Part shown: positions 34,154-42,898 of the stretch, piece by piece
Layout of the letters: each line of letters opens with the position of its first letter
Position numbering within the stretch: position 1 is the stretch's first letter
Assembly: GCA_964581815.1 (NCBI GenBank)
Contig: CAZORE010000005.1
Coordinates: 1 to 64,000, forward strand
Reading direction: 5' to 3'
Length of the DNA stretch: 64,000 nt
Source of the DNA: Trebonia sp964581815
Lineage (GTDB): Bacteria > Actinomycetota > Actinomycetes > Streptosporangiales > Streptosporangiaceae
Made by a program: the position numbers and the translations under genes
The notes under the pieces: generated by a model
The model's database searches: none
Told to the model about the DNA's origin: nothing
What the model saw: only the letters and a program-made list of their open reading frames with translations

Positions 34154-35776
34154 CTAGCCGAAGGCGAGCCAACCGCAGTCCGGGCACAGGATGTTAGCCC
34201 CTGGCAACGTAGCGTGCACCCCGGCCGGCCACCAAGCCATGCACGTGCGACGGCCAACTTGCGATGCAATTGCATACCCGAAAAGTGCGCTAGCGAGCAC
34301 GGAGAGTAACCGCAAAAGGCATAAAGAAAAGGCGGTCTGGTCCGTCTGGACTAGTACCACGCGGTGGCTGGACAGCGGGCCGCCCGCCGGCAGCACCGCG
34401 TGCGTGGGCTCGCCGGAGCCGGCGCCGGCCGCGGGCGCGGGCGCGGGCGTGCCGTCGTCGCCTTCCGCGGCGTTCCAGGCGGCGTCGATGCCCATGTCGT
34501 GCAGCGGCGGGGCGAACGCCACCCGGTTGCGGCCCGCCTGCTTGGCCGCGTACATGGCGGAGTCGGCCGCCGCGAGCAGGTCGGTGAGCTCGAAGGACTC
34601 ACCGCGCCCCATCGCAGTGACGCCCACCGAGATGGTGACGCTGAGCGTGGGCGCGTCCGGGCGGTCCGCGGTGGGGACCTCCAGGTTCTCGATGTAGCCG
34701 CGGAGCCGCTCCGCGATGTTGCAGGCGTCGTCCTCCCTGGTCTGGGCGAGCAGCAGCACGAACTCCTCGCCGCCGAACCGGCCCGCCCGGTCGTAGTCGC
34801 GGGACTGGCCGGTGAGCGCCTCCGCGATCGCCTTGAGCACCCGGTCGCCGACCAGGTGCCCGTACGTGTCGTTGACCAGCTTGAAGTGATCAATGTCGAT
34901 GAGGGCGAGGGCGAGCGGGTTGCGGGTGCGGCTGGCACGGGAGAGCTCCACCTCGGCCTCGGACTCCCACGTGGAGACGTTGAGCAGCCCCGTCTTCGCG
35001 TCGGTGCGCGACTGGGCGACGAGCACCGGGTGAATCAGGAACCGCCGGACGAGCAGGACGGTCGGCAGCGCGATCGCCATGAGGAAGGGACTGAGCGCCA
35101 CGGCGACCGTTATCAGGACGCCGAGATCGATCTCAACGAAAAGCCCTTGCAGCGCGTCGCGTTCGAATTCGCCGGCGAAAAACCGCGTCGCCGGATTTGC
35201 CAGCTTCACGGCGGCGACGATGAGGAAGTGCTGTATGCGGCAGCCCAGGATCTCACACGCGCCCACGGCGAGGCACCAGGTGAAAGCGTGCAGGCCAGTG
35301 CCGGGTGCCGCGCCCGCGAATGAATGCGGAAACGCGCGGAAAACCAGTGACACGGAGGCATAGGCAAGGCCGTGTGAAGCCGCCGAGAACACCCGCCGGT
35401 ACCACAGCCCGTGGTGCACGAACAGCTGGAGGGTCGCCATTATCGGGATCGCGATGAGGATGGAGTAAACCGGCGGAAGCAAGATGGCCGTCGGCAGGAC
35501 CCAGATGGAGCTAAAGTCCCTGGTCACTCCGGAGTACGTGTACACCATCCGCGGCGTGGACGCCATGGATATCGTGCCGCAGCACATCAGCAGCAGGAAC
35601 TCGACCGCGTCATTAGCATGCCAGCTGGTAAAGGCGATCCCGGCGCCCATCCCGGCGGCCGCGAGGGCCACGACGCCCGCGACGTACCAGCGCAGCAGGG
35701 GTGGGAGCTGCCACCATCCCCAGTCCCTGATGACCATTCCGCGCCTGACGCGGCTGGTGAGGGACGATGCCTGCAT
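34154..35776 (-). CDS. Membrane diguanylate cyclase (GGDEF domain) with unusual tail
   Basis: 540 residues. Several membrane helices occupy about 28-250 (possible MASE-type sensor), then a GGDEF domain (about 255-424) makes cyclic-di-GMP from GTP. The active site is GGEEF (335-339), and RDYD at 326-329 is the inhibitory I-site spaced exactly five residues before it, so an active, feedback-inhibited enzyme is expected. Residues 425-475 are an Ala/Pro/Gly linker. The last 65 codons encode a hydrophobic helix (about 483-505) and end in CPDCGWLAFG; this tail has lower GC and TTA codons unlike the rest, suggesting read-through into former non-coding or foreign DNA. Confidence 0.9.
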   Translation of the reverse strand: MQASSLTSRVRRGMVIRDWGWWQLPPLLRWYVAGVVALAAAGMGAGIAFTSWHANDAVEFLLLMCCGTISMASTPRMVYTYSGVTRDFSSIWVLPTAILLPPVYSILIAIPIMATLQLFVHHGLWYRRVFSAASHGLAYASVSLVFRAFPHSFAGAAPGTGLHAFTWCLAVGACEILGCRIQHFLIVAAVKLANPATRFFAGEFERDALQGLFVEIDLGVLITVAVALSPFLMAIALPTVLLVRRFLIHPVLVAQSRTDAKTGLLNVSTWESEAEVELSRASRTRNPLALALIDIDHFKLVNDTYGHLVGDRVLKAIAEALTGQSRDYDRAGRFGGEEFVLLLAQTREDDACNIAERLRGYIENLEVPTADRPDAPTLSVTISVGVTAMGRGESFELTDLLAAADSAMYAAKQAGRNRVAFAPPLHDMGIDAAWNAAEGDDGTPAPAPAAGAGSGEPTHAVLPAGGPLSSHRVVLVQTDQTAFSLCLLRLLSVLASALFGYAIASQVGRRTCMAWWPAGVHATLPGANILCPDCGWLAFG

Positions 35777-36040
35777 GATCCACCGTTCCGTCTGTGGTGC
35801 CTGTTGCTTCGTTCTAGTAGCTGCTGACTGTAAATGACTAGCTGCGTATAGCTACCATAACCCATCTTGCCGGGCTTGGTAACTATTGCGAGTTGTTTCC
35901 AGTACAAGTCGTGACAACGCGGCGCTTAATAGTGCGTAAGAGCGATGGCGCAGAGGCAGGAGAGAGCAATTCGCGCCAAAGCAAATGAAGTGGGCGCTGT
36001 CAAGTGCTGCGTCCACTGTTACGCATGAGGAGGAAGTGAA

Positions 36041-36064
36041 ATGCGTAGCACGTGGTGGGGCTGA
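36041..36064 (+). CDS. Micro-ORF MRSTWWG
   Basis: Seven codons plus TGA, ATG at 36041, with the strong ribosome site GAGGAGGAAG at 36027-36036. It lies in a 411-bp stretch (35777-36187) without a conventional gene, AT-richer than its surroundings. The first five residues match the pattern MR-[S/D]-TW also found at 36120 and 40979. Could be a leader peptide or a signalling peptide; no downstream + strand gene follows within 1.5 kb. Confidence 0.5.
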   Translation: MRSTWWG

Positions 36065-36119
36065 TGCTCCGACGATCTCATCACACAGAGTATGAATCGC
36101 ATTGAGAGGAGTGCACATC

Positions 36120-36143
36120 ATGCGCGACACCTGGACCCGGTAG
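36120..36143 (+). CDS. Micro-ORF MRDTWTR (copy 1)
   Basis: Seven codons plus TAG with ribosome site GAGAGGAG at 36104-36111, eight bases before ATG. The encoded peptide is identical to the one at 40979; the DNA differs at three positions, all synonymous third bases (Arg, Thr, Arg codons). It lies 56 bp after the MRSTWWG ORF and before the end of the convergent MFS gene. Confidence 0.6.
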   Translation: MRDTWTR

Positions 36144-36187
36144 CAAGATCCGGCCTCATCTGCATTACCCCTTTCCGACAACCAGTA

Positions 36188-37477
36188 TTACAACGAGCCG
36201 CTTTGGATAGGTGCCTGCCTGGCAAGCGTGGCCTCTCGGCCAAGATGCCGCGCAGTGTGGCGGCCGACGGTGGGCGTCATTCGCCGCCATCGGAGTGCTA
36301 GACCGCAGGCGATAAGGGCACCGATTCCTCCACTGAGAGCCACGACCGTCGAGGGAGGTACCACCTCGGCGGCCGCTCCGGCCACCGCGAACGCAACCCC
36401 CTGACCGACTACCAGGCCCGCGGTTGCGAGGCCGTACGCCTGCCCCCGCTTCTCGTTCGGTATCCGCTCCACGAACGCGGTGTTGGCGGCGATCTGGTAC
36501 ATCGCGAAGCTGTTGGACAGCGCGAACAGTGCCATCGACACGATCAGGCCCGGGCGAAGGACCGTCACCGCGAGGATTCCGCAGGCGAGTACCGCCATCG
36601 GGCCCATCCACCCCAGCCGGGTCAGCGGGCCTATCTTCCTTGTGAACAGCGGCGTGGATATCGCCGCGCCCAGCTGCGAGAAGGCGAGCAGCAAGCCGGC
36701 CGCCACCGGGCCACCGCCGAGCCGCCCCGCGTACGGCGCGGCAAGCCCTTCGGGCACCTCGTAGAACGCGGCCAGCCAGGCAAGGCCTACCAGCGTGCGG
36801 AGCGCGGGATCACCGAAGACCAGCCGGACGCCCTCGGCGAGCTGGCCCAGCGGGCCCGGGCCGCCGCCGTCGGGCGCGGGCGCGGGCCGTGCGCGCACGC
36901 CGAACCGGACGAGCAGCGCCGAGGCGACAAACGTCGCCGCGTCCGCGCCGAGGGCCGGGCGGGCGCCGGCCACGGCGACGACGAAGCCGGCCGCCGCGGT
37001 GCCCGCCACGAGCACCGACCGGCTGGTGGCCTGGATCACGGCCAGGGCGAGCGGGTACTTGTCGGGCCCCATCATCTCGCGGGTGACCGCGGAGCGGGCC
37101 GCGTCGAACGGCGGCTGCAGCAGGGTGACCACGTACAGCAGCACGATCATCGCCGCCAGCGGCACGCCCGGCGCGAGCATCGCGCTGACCAGGAGGCAGC
37201 GGAGCAGGTCGCAGCCGACCATCACGGAGCGGCGCGGCAGCCGGTCCGCCAAGCCGGACAGGAACAGGCCGCCGAAGAGATAGGGCACGAAGCCCGCGGC
37301 GAAGGTGACGGCGGCCAGCAGCGGCGACCTGGAGCGGTCGTAGACGAGCAGCGTCAGGGCCACCAGGGCGAGGCGGTCGCCGCTGCCGGACAGGACGTAA
37401 GACAGCCAGAGGGCACGGAACTCTGGTACGGCGAAGACGTCACGGAAGGACGGACGGCGGGCCGGAGAGGGAATCAC
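36188..37477 (-). CDS. MFS transporter
   Basis: 429 residues with about 12 predicted membrane helices. The MFS loop 2-3 motif appears as GLADRLPRRSVMVGCDLLRC (about 76-95), and the second half begins near residue 215 with GDPALRTLVGLAWLAAFYEVPEGLAAPYA. The overall look is of the actinobacterial Bcr/MdfA-like or macrolide-efflux (MefA-type) group. Substrate unknown. ATG 37477; single gene flanked by the micro-ORF region and by the PNPOx gene, with which it diverges. Confidence 0.88.
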   Translation of the reverse strand: MIPSPARRPSFRDVFAVPEFRALWLSYVLSGSGDRLALVALTLLVYDRSRSPLLAAVTFAAGFVPYLFGGLFLSGLADRLPRRSVMVGCDLLRCLLVSAMLAPGVPLAAMIVLLYVVTLLQPPFDAARSAVTREMMGPDKYPLALAVIQATSRSVLVAGTAAAGFVVAVAGARPALGADAATFVASALLVRFGVRARPAPAPDGGGPGPLGQLAEGVRLVFGDPALRTLVGLAWLAAFYEVPEGLAAPYAGRLGGGPVAAGLLLAFSQLGAAISTPLFTRKIGPLTRLGWMGPMAVLACGILAVTVLRPGLIVSMALFALSNSFAMYQIAANTAFVERIPNEKRGQAYGLATAGLVVGQGVAFAVAGAAAEVVPPSTVVALSGGIGALIACGLALRWRRMTPTVGRHTARHLGREATLARQAPIQSGSL

Positions 37478-37686
37478 GGCGACCCTTTCATTCAGCTGGG
37501 ACCGGCCTGCGCGGTTCGGCGGCCACGCATGCGGCTCGACCGGTTACCCATTGCCATGATCGCAAAGCAGGCGACGCTTCGCGGCGAAACAGTCACATCG
37601 GGTACATCACTGACAAAACCATCTCACTGTGACTCGAGTGATACCCCCGTATGGCCCCAGCCGGGGGACCTCGGCCCGGTGAAGCC

Positions 37687-37700
37687 GGGACCTTCGTCCC
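37687..37700. promoter_or_regulatory. DosR/DevR-like box upstream of the PNPOx gene
   Basis: GGGACCTTCGTCCC is a perfect GGGAC-N4-GTCCC palindrome with the half-site spacing of the mycobacterial DosR consensus. A weaker copy, GGGACCTCGGCCC, is at 37665-37677, exactly 22 bp upstream. Both lie 28-60 bp before the uORF/PNPOx unit. DosR-type control (hypoxia, NO) is inferred from motif and gene class. Confidence 0.5.
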
Positions 37701-37727
37701 CTGCCCTCGGGGACTTGAGGAGCCACC

Positions 37728-37781
37728 ATGGGTAGCTACGCCGCGTGGTCCGTGAAGCGCGTAAGTAGGAGGCAGCAGTGA
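37728..37781 (+). CDS. 17-codon uORF coupled to the PNPOx gene
   Basis: Encodes MGSYAAWSVKRVSRRQQ. ATG 37728 has GAGGAG at 37717-37722. Its TGA overlaps the GTG start of the next gene (GTGA), and its last codons contain the next gene's AGGAGG, so translation of the two is probably coupled. Leader-type or small regulatory peptide. Confidence 0.5.
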   Translation: MGSYAAWSVKRVSRRQQ

Positions 37782-38239
37782 CCGCTGAACCAGCTGAGCC
37801 ACCGCCGGTCACCTGCCCCAGGCAGGCGATCGAGCTGACCGAGGGCGAGTGCTGGCAGCTGCTCGCGTCCGTGTCCATCGGCCGGGTCGTGTTCACGCAG
37901 CGCGCCATGCCGGCCATCAGGCCGGTGAACCATGTCGTCGACGGGCGGACCATCGTCATCCGGACGCACCTGGGAGCGGCGATCGCGGCGCGCGCGTCCG
38001 ACGGCAGGAACGAGCCGGGGGGCTCGGTCGTCTGCTACGAGGCCGACGAGCTCGACCCGGCACGGCGCACCGGCTGGTCTGTCATCGCCACCGGCATGGC
38101 CCGCCTCGTCACCGACCCCGCCGCCGCCGACCGCTACGCGGCCGCGGTTGAGCCGTGGATCGCCGGCGACCTGAACCAGGTCGTCGCGATCGAGCCGCAG
38201 TTCGTCTCCGGCATCCGCCTCGTCGGCTGGTGCGCCTGA
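37778..38239 (+). CDS. Pyridoxamine 5'-phosphate oxidase family protein
   Basis: 153 residues with the split beta-barrel flavin-binding fold. Family features: LTEGECWQLLASVSIGRVVFTQRAMPAIRPVNHVVDGRTIVIRT (about 17-60) and GWSVIATGMARLVTDP (about 97-112). Relatives bind FMN or F420 and act in redox or nitroreductase-type reactions; several belong to the DosR dormancy regulon of mycobacteria, which agrees with the GGGAC-N4-GTCCC box upstream. GTG 37778 is supported by AGGAGG five bases before. Confidence 0.9.
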   Translation: MTAEPAEPPPVTCPRQAIELTEGECWQLLASVSIGRVVFTQRAMPAIRPVNHVVDGRTIVIRTHLGAAIAARASDGRNEPGGSVVCYEADELDPARRTGWSVIATGMARLVTDPAAADRYAAAVEPWIAGDLNQVVAIEPQFVSGIRLVGWCA

Positions 38240-38346
38240 CCGGCGCCGCCAGGGCCGGCCCGGGCGGTTCGTGAATTGCAACTATCGGAGCAAGCACGGG
38301 CAAGTTAGACTATGCGTGACGGGATGATCACGGCTAGGTGGTGGTC

Positions 38347-40826
38347 ATGGGTGCACATCCCGGTCCGGCGCATCCGGGTGAGTGGCTGCGGCAGCAGCGG
38401 GTTGCTGCCGGGCTGACCCAGGAGGACCTGGCGGAGCGCTCCGGCGTATCGGTGCGCGCCATCGCTGACCTGGAGCGGGGACGGACGCGGAAGCCGTATC
38501 CGTCCTCGGTGCGCGCGCTGGCGCGCGCGCTCGGGCTGCCCGACACCGCCGGGGCGGAGCTGGTCGCGCGGTACCGGGCCGAGCGCGTCGGGCAGGCCGA
38601 CGCCGCGCCCGGCGCCGCGNNNNNNNNNNNNNNNNNNNNNNNNNNNNNNNNNNNNNNNNNNNNNNNNNNNNNNNNNNNNNNNNNNNNNNNNNNNNNNNNN
38701 NNNNNNNNNNNNNNNNNNNCGCCGCGCCCGGCGCCGCGAAGCCGACGGTGACCGTGCCACGGCAGCTGCCGACGCGCGTGCCCCACTTCGCGGGGCGGGC
38801 CGGGGAACTCGCCCTGCTCGACGCCGTGCTCGAAGCGGCGGCCTCCGACCGCGCCACCGGGGCGACCGGGGTGGTGATCTCGGCGATCGGCGGCACCGCC
38901 GGGGTCGGCAAGACCGCCCTCGCACTTCACTGGGCGCACCGGGTGGCGCACCACTTCAAGGACGGGCAGCTCTACGCGAACCTGCGCGGGTTCGACACGC
39001 GGAACGAGGGCCCGGCCGATCCCGCCGACGTGCTGCGCGGGTTCCTCGACGCGCTCGGCGTGCACCCGGAGCGGCGGCCGGCCGACACCGAGGGGCTGGC
39101 CGGGCTGTACCGGTCGGTCCTCGCCGGGCGGCGGATGCTCGTGCTGCTCGACAACGCCGCCGACGTCGCCCAGGTGCGGCCGCTGCTGCCCGCATCGCCC
39201 GACTGCCTGGTCATCGTGACCAGCCGGCGCGAGCTGGCCGCGCTCGCCGCGCGCGAGGGGGCGCGGCTGCTCCAGCTCGACGTGCTGAGCGAGCAGGAGG
39301 CGAACGAGCTGCTCGTCACCCGGCTCGGCCGGGAACGGGCGGCCGCGGAGCCGTGGGCGGTCACCGAGCTCGCGACGCTGTGCGCGCGGCTGCCGCTGGC
39401 GCTTTCCGTGGTGGTGGCCCGCGCCGCCGCCGCGCCCAAGCTGCCGCTGTCGTCGCTCGCGGCCGAGCTGACCGAGCTCGGCGGGCGGCTCGACGCGCTT
39501 GACGTGGGCGACCCGGCCGCGAACGTGCGCACGGTGCTCTCGCTGTCCTACCGGCACCTGCCGGACAAGGCCGCGCGGATGTTCCGGCTCCTCGGGCTGC
39601 ACCCGGGGCCCGACATCAGCGCCGCGGCCGCCGCGTCGCTCGCCGGGATGCCGGTCGCCGCGGCCCGGGGCGCGCTGCGCGACCTGACCAGGGCATCGCT
39701 GCTGACGGAGGTCGCGACCGGGCGGTACGCGTTCCATGACCTGCTGCGCGCGTACGCGGCCGAGCAGGGAACGCCGGCCGAGGAGGTCGCCGCCACCACG
39801 CGGCGGATGCTCGACCACTACCTGCACGCCGCGCACCAGGCGCACCGGGTGCTCTACCCGGGGCGGGAGCTGATCGGGCTCGACGCGCTGGCCCCAGGGG
39901 TCACCCCGGAGACGTTCGGCGGCAAGGCGTCCGCGCTCGCCTGGCTGGAAGCCGAGTACCAGGTGCTGCTCAAGGTCACCGATGTCGCGGCGCGGACCGG
40001 GTTCGACGCGCACGCGTGGCGGCTGCCCGTCGTGCTGTGGACCTTCCACAACGTGTGCGGCCACTGGCACGACGGCACCCGGCTGCACCACCTGGCGCTT
40101 GACGCCGCGCGGCGCTGCCACGACCTGTCAGGGCAGGCACACGTGCTGCGTGGGCTCGGATCGTTCGCGATGTCGGTCGGCGATACCGGGGAGGCGTACG
40201 AGCGGCTGACCGCGGCGCAGGCGGCGTTCACCACGCTCGGGGACACCCTCGGGCTGGCCAGGACCGACGTGATCTTCTCGCAGACGCTTGAGTACCAGGG
40301 GCGGCACGCCGAGGCCCTGGCGGTGATGGGCGACGCGCTGCGGCTATGCGAGGGCGCGCCGGCCGACCGGCACATGATGCTGGTACGGGCGAGCGCGCTG
40401 AACGGGTCGGCGTGGAACAGCGTGCAGCTCGGCGACCTGTCCGAAGCCAGAGCCTTCTGCCATAAGGCCATCGAGCTCTGCCAGGCGATCGGCTACTCCC
40501 CCGGCGAGGCCGGCACCTGGGACACGCTCGGCGTCGTGCTGCAGCGGCTCGGCACGCATGACGAGGCGGTGCCCTGCTTCCTGCGGGCGGTCACGCTCGA
40601 CCGGGAGATGGGCAACCGCTACGACCTCGCGATGGTGCTCGCCCACCTCGGCGAGACCTACGCGGCCACCGGGGACCCGCGCGGCGCGCGGGAGGCATGG
40701 GACGAGTCACTGGCCATCCTGCGCGTGCTGCACCACCCGGCGGCGGGCCAGGTCCGGAGGCAGCTGGCCACGCTCGCGGCGGAGCAGCTGGCCGGCTCCG
40801 CGGCGCCGGGCGCGAGCGTCGCCTGA
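38347..40826 (+). CDS. XRE-family regulator with NB-ARC and TPR domains (interrupted by an N gap)
   Basis: Start ATG 38347. Residues about 8-62 are an XRE helix-turn-helix (EWLRQQRVAAGLTQEDLAER, then RAIADLERGRTRKPYPS). After the gap come the NB-ARC ATPase (Walker A GTAGVGKTALALHW, Walker B MLVLLDNAADV) and C-terminal TPR repeats. Such STAND regulators oligomerise on ATP and sense signals through TPRs. The N run changes frame as written, but 19 bp on either side are identical (38601-38619, 38720-38738); removing 100 N plus one copy restores a single frame of 786 residues. Followed by the MRDTWTR micro-ORF and a peptidase gene. Confidence 0.9.
38601..38738. other. 100-N gap flanked by identical 19-bp sequences
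   Basis: N positions 38620-38719. CGCCGCGCCCGGCGCCGCG occurs immediately before and after. Collapsing the copies joins the helix-turn-helix and NB-ARC frames. Confidence 0.85.
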
Positions 40827-40978
40827 TCCATTACTTATCGTGACACTCAGCGCAGATATGCAATGACACGTCGACGTTCTGCAGTTTGCCGGTAAGTTCG
40901 CCTGGCCTGCATACGGTTACTATCTGATGATGTGTTTAGCACGAAAAACCACGGATGGTGACCGGACAGGAGATCACG

Positions 40979-41002
40979 ATGCGTGACACGTGGACCCGCT
41001 AG
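40979..41002 (+). CDS. Micro-ORF MRDTWTR (copy 2)
   Basis: Seven codons plus TAG, ATG at 40979, ribosome site GGACAGGAG at 40964-40972 (six-base spacer). It lies in the 304-bp spacer between the XRE-NB-ARC gene and the peptidase gene, 128 bp before the peptidase start. Identical peptide to 36120-36143 with only synonymous DNA differences. Leader peptide for the peptidase gene or a short signalling peptide. Confidence 0.6.
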   Translation: MRDTWTR

Positions 41003-41130
41003 TCTGCCCGGGCCGCCGCACGAAAGACCGAGGAAAAAAGAAAATGAAATAAGGGTCAGAACGGAGGGTACCGGCTCGGATACCGCGACAGAATCGCGAG
41101 AGACAGCCGAACCCCGACGGGGAGGACCCC

Positions 41131-42774
41131 ATGCCAGACCTCGTACCGCTATCCGGCAGCGAGCGCTCGGAACTGCCGGGCGCGACACTCGCGCCGGGCC
41201 CGCTCGACGAAAGCCAGCAGATCACCGTCACCGTGCTGCTGCAGCGCCGCGCCGAGGTACCTTCCGCCCTGGTCGAGGGGCCTGAGACGGTAAGCGCGGC
41301 CGAGCTTGGCGAGCAGTACGGCGCCACCGGGGCCGACGCGCAGCTTGTCGCCCAGGTGCTCGGTGAGTACGGGCTCACCGTGACCGAGACCCACCTGGCA
41401 TCCCGCCGGCTCAAGGTCTCCGGCACCATCGCGGCGATGCAGACGGCGTTCGGCACCACGCTGACCGCCGTCACCTCGCCGCACCCGGACGGGTCAGGCA
41501 ACGTGGCGCACCGGTACCGGACCGGCTCCCTCTCGGTCCCGACGCAGCTGTCCGGCATCATCACCGCCGTGCTCGGCCTCGATGACCGGCCGCAGGCGCG
41601 CCCGCAGTTCCGTCGCGGCCCGGCATCGGGCGCGCGGGCGGCGGCCGAACCGGAGGACGGAACAGCCGCCCCCGCGGCCAAGGGGGGAGCGCTGACCGCC
41701 CCGCAGGTGGCCAGCTTCTACCAGTTCCCGGCCGGCACCGACGGTACCGGGCAGACCGTAGCGATCATCGAGCTCGGCGGCGGTTACACGCAGGCCGACC
41801 TGAACACGTACTTCTCCGGTCTCGGGCTTTCCGTTCCGCCGGTGACCGCCGTCGGGGTGGGCGGCGCGTCCAACTCCCCCGGCGGAGACGCGGACGGCGA
41901 GGTCGAGCTCGACATCGAGGTCGTCGGCGGCGTGGCGCCGGGCGCCGCGCAGAAGGTGTACTTCGCGGACAACACCGATCAGGGGTTCATCGACGCGGTC
42001 TCCCAGGCGGTGCACGACACGCCGACGCCGGTCGCGGTGTCGATCAGCTGGGGCCAGTCGGAGGACCAGTGGTCGGGCCAGACGAGGGTCGCGATGGACC
42101 AGGCGTTCGCCGACGCGGCGGCGGTCGGCGTCACCGTGACGGTCGCGGCCGGCGACAACGGGTCAAGCGACGACCCGAACGGGCAGACGTCGGTGCACTG
42201 CGACTTCCCGGCCTCCTCACCGCACGCGCTCGCCTGCGGCGGTACCAGGCTCACCGGCAACACCACGTCGTTCGCGATCACCTCCGAGGTGGTGTGGAAC
42301 GAGCTGGCGAGCAACGAGGGCGCGGGCGGCGGCGGCGTGTCCGACGTGTTCACCGGGCCGCCGTGGCAGGCGAACGCCGGGGTGCCGGCCTCGGCGTCCG
42401 GCGGCAGCACCACCAGCGGCGGTCGCGGCCTGCCCGACGTGGCGGGCAACGCCGACCCGGTGACCGGCTACCTCGTCGTGGTGGACGGGCACCAGCAGCC
42501 GATCGGCGGTACGTCCGCGGTCGCGCCGCTGTGGGCCGGGCTCATCGCGCGGCTCGCGCAGGCGACGGGCAAGACCTTCGGCCTGATGCAGCCGCTGCTG
42601 TACGCGGGCGTCGCGCCCGGTATCGCGCAGCCCGGGTTCAACGACATCGTCTCCGGCAGCAACGGCGCCTACCAGGCGGGACCCGGCTGGGACGCGTGCA
42701 CGGGCCTGGGCAGCCCCAACGGCGCCGCGCTGCTCAAGCTGCTCAGCGGCACCACGCCGACCACCGGGAGCTAA
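41131..42774 (+). CDS. S53 family serine-carboxyl peptidase (sedolisin/kumamolisin-like)
   Basis: 547 residues. The N-terminal pro-kumamolisin activation domain covers about 20-160 (inhibitory propeptide), followed by the subtilisin-like catalytic domain. Catalytic residues of the S53 set are visible: E257 and D261 (GEVELDIE), oxyanion D342 (AAGDNGSS) and nucleophile S462 (GGTSAVAPLW). Family members are acid-active endopeptidases, usually secreted. No N-terminal signal peptide is evident from ATG 41131. GGGGAGGACCCC directly precedes the start, so the ribosome site could be masked in a small GGGG/CCCC hairpin. Confidence 0.92.
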   Translation: MPDLVPLSGSERSELPGATLAPGPLDESQQITVTVLLQRRAEVPSALVEGPETVSAAELGEQYGATGADAQLVAQVLGEYGLTVTETHLASRRLKVSGTIAAMQTAFGTTLTAVTSPHPDGSGNVAHRYRTGSLSVPTQLSGIITAVLGLDDRPQARPQFRRGPASGARAAAEPEDGTAAPAAKGGALTAPQVASFYQFPAGTDGTGQTVAIIELGGGYTQADLNTYFSGLGLSVPPVTAVGVGGASNSPGGDADGEVELDIEVVGGVAPGAAQKVYFADNTDQGFIDAVSQAVHDTPTPVAVSISWGQSEDQWSGQTRVAMDQAFADAAAVGVTVTVAAGDNGSSDDPNGQTSVHCDFPASSPHALACGGTRLTGNTTSFAITSEVVWNELASNEGAGGGGVSDVFTGPPWQANAGVPASASGGSTTSGGRGLPDVAGNADPVTGYLVVVDGHQQPIGGTSAVAPLWAGLIARLAQATGKTFGLMQPLLYAGVAPGIAQPGFNDIVSGSNGAYQAGPGWDACTGLGSPNGAALLKLLSGTTPTTGS

Positions 42775-42849
42775 TACCAAGGTCAGTTGGGCCGGCCGGC
42801 GGCCCTGAGTACCAGGAGACACAGATACCACGCCCGTTTCCGGCTTTTG

Positions 42850-42898
42850 TCAGCGCCGAGAGTTAGACACCTCCATGATGTCAAAGTCTCGGCGCTGA
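42850..42898. terminator. 12-bp inverted repeat downstream of the peptidase gene
   Basis: TCAGCGCCGAGA (42850-42861) and TCTCGGCGCTGA (42887-42898) pair perfectly around a 25-base loop, 75 bp after the peptidase stop. No T-tract follows. Terminator-like structure or regulatory palindrome ahead of the pirin gene. Confidence 0.5.

Noticed and set aside
38314..38400. Another MRD-start frame (MRDGMITARWW...) just before the XRE regulator
   Set aside because: It overlaps the regulator gene, lacks a clear ribosome site and does not share the TW pattern.
38620..38719. Real 100-bp missing sequence at the N runs
   Set aside because: All three runs are exactly 100 N with identical flanks, so the N length carries no information and is treated as a scaffold placeholder.
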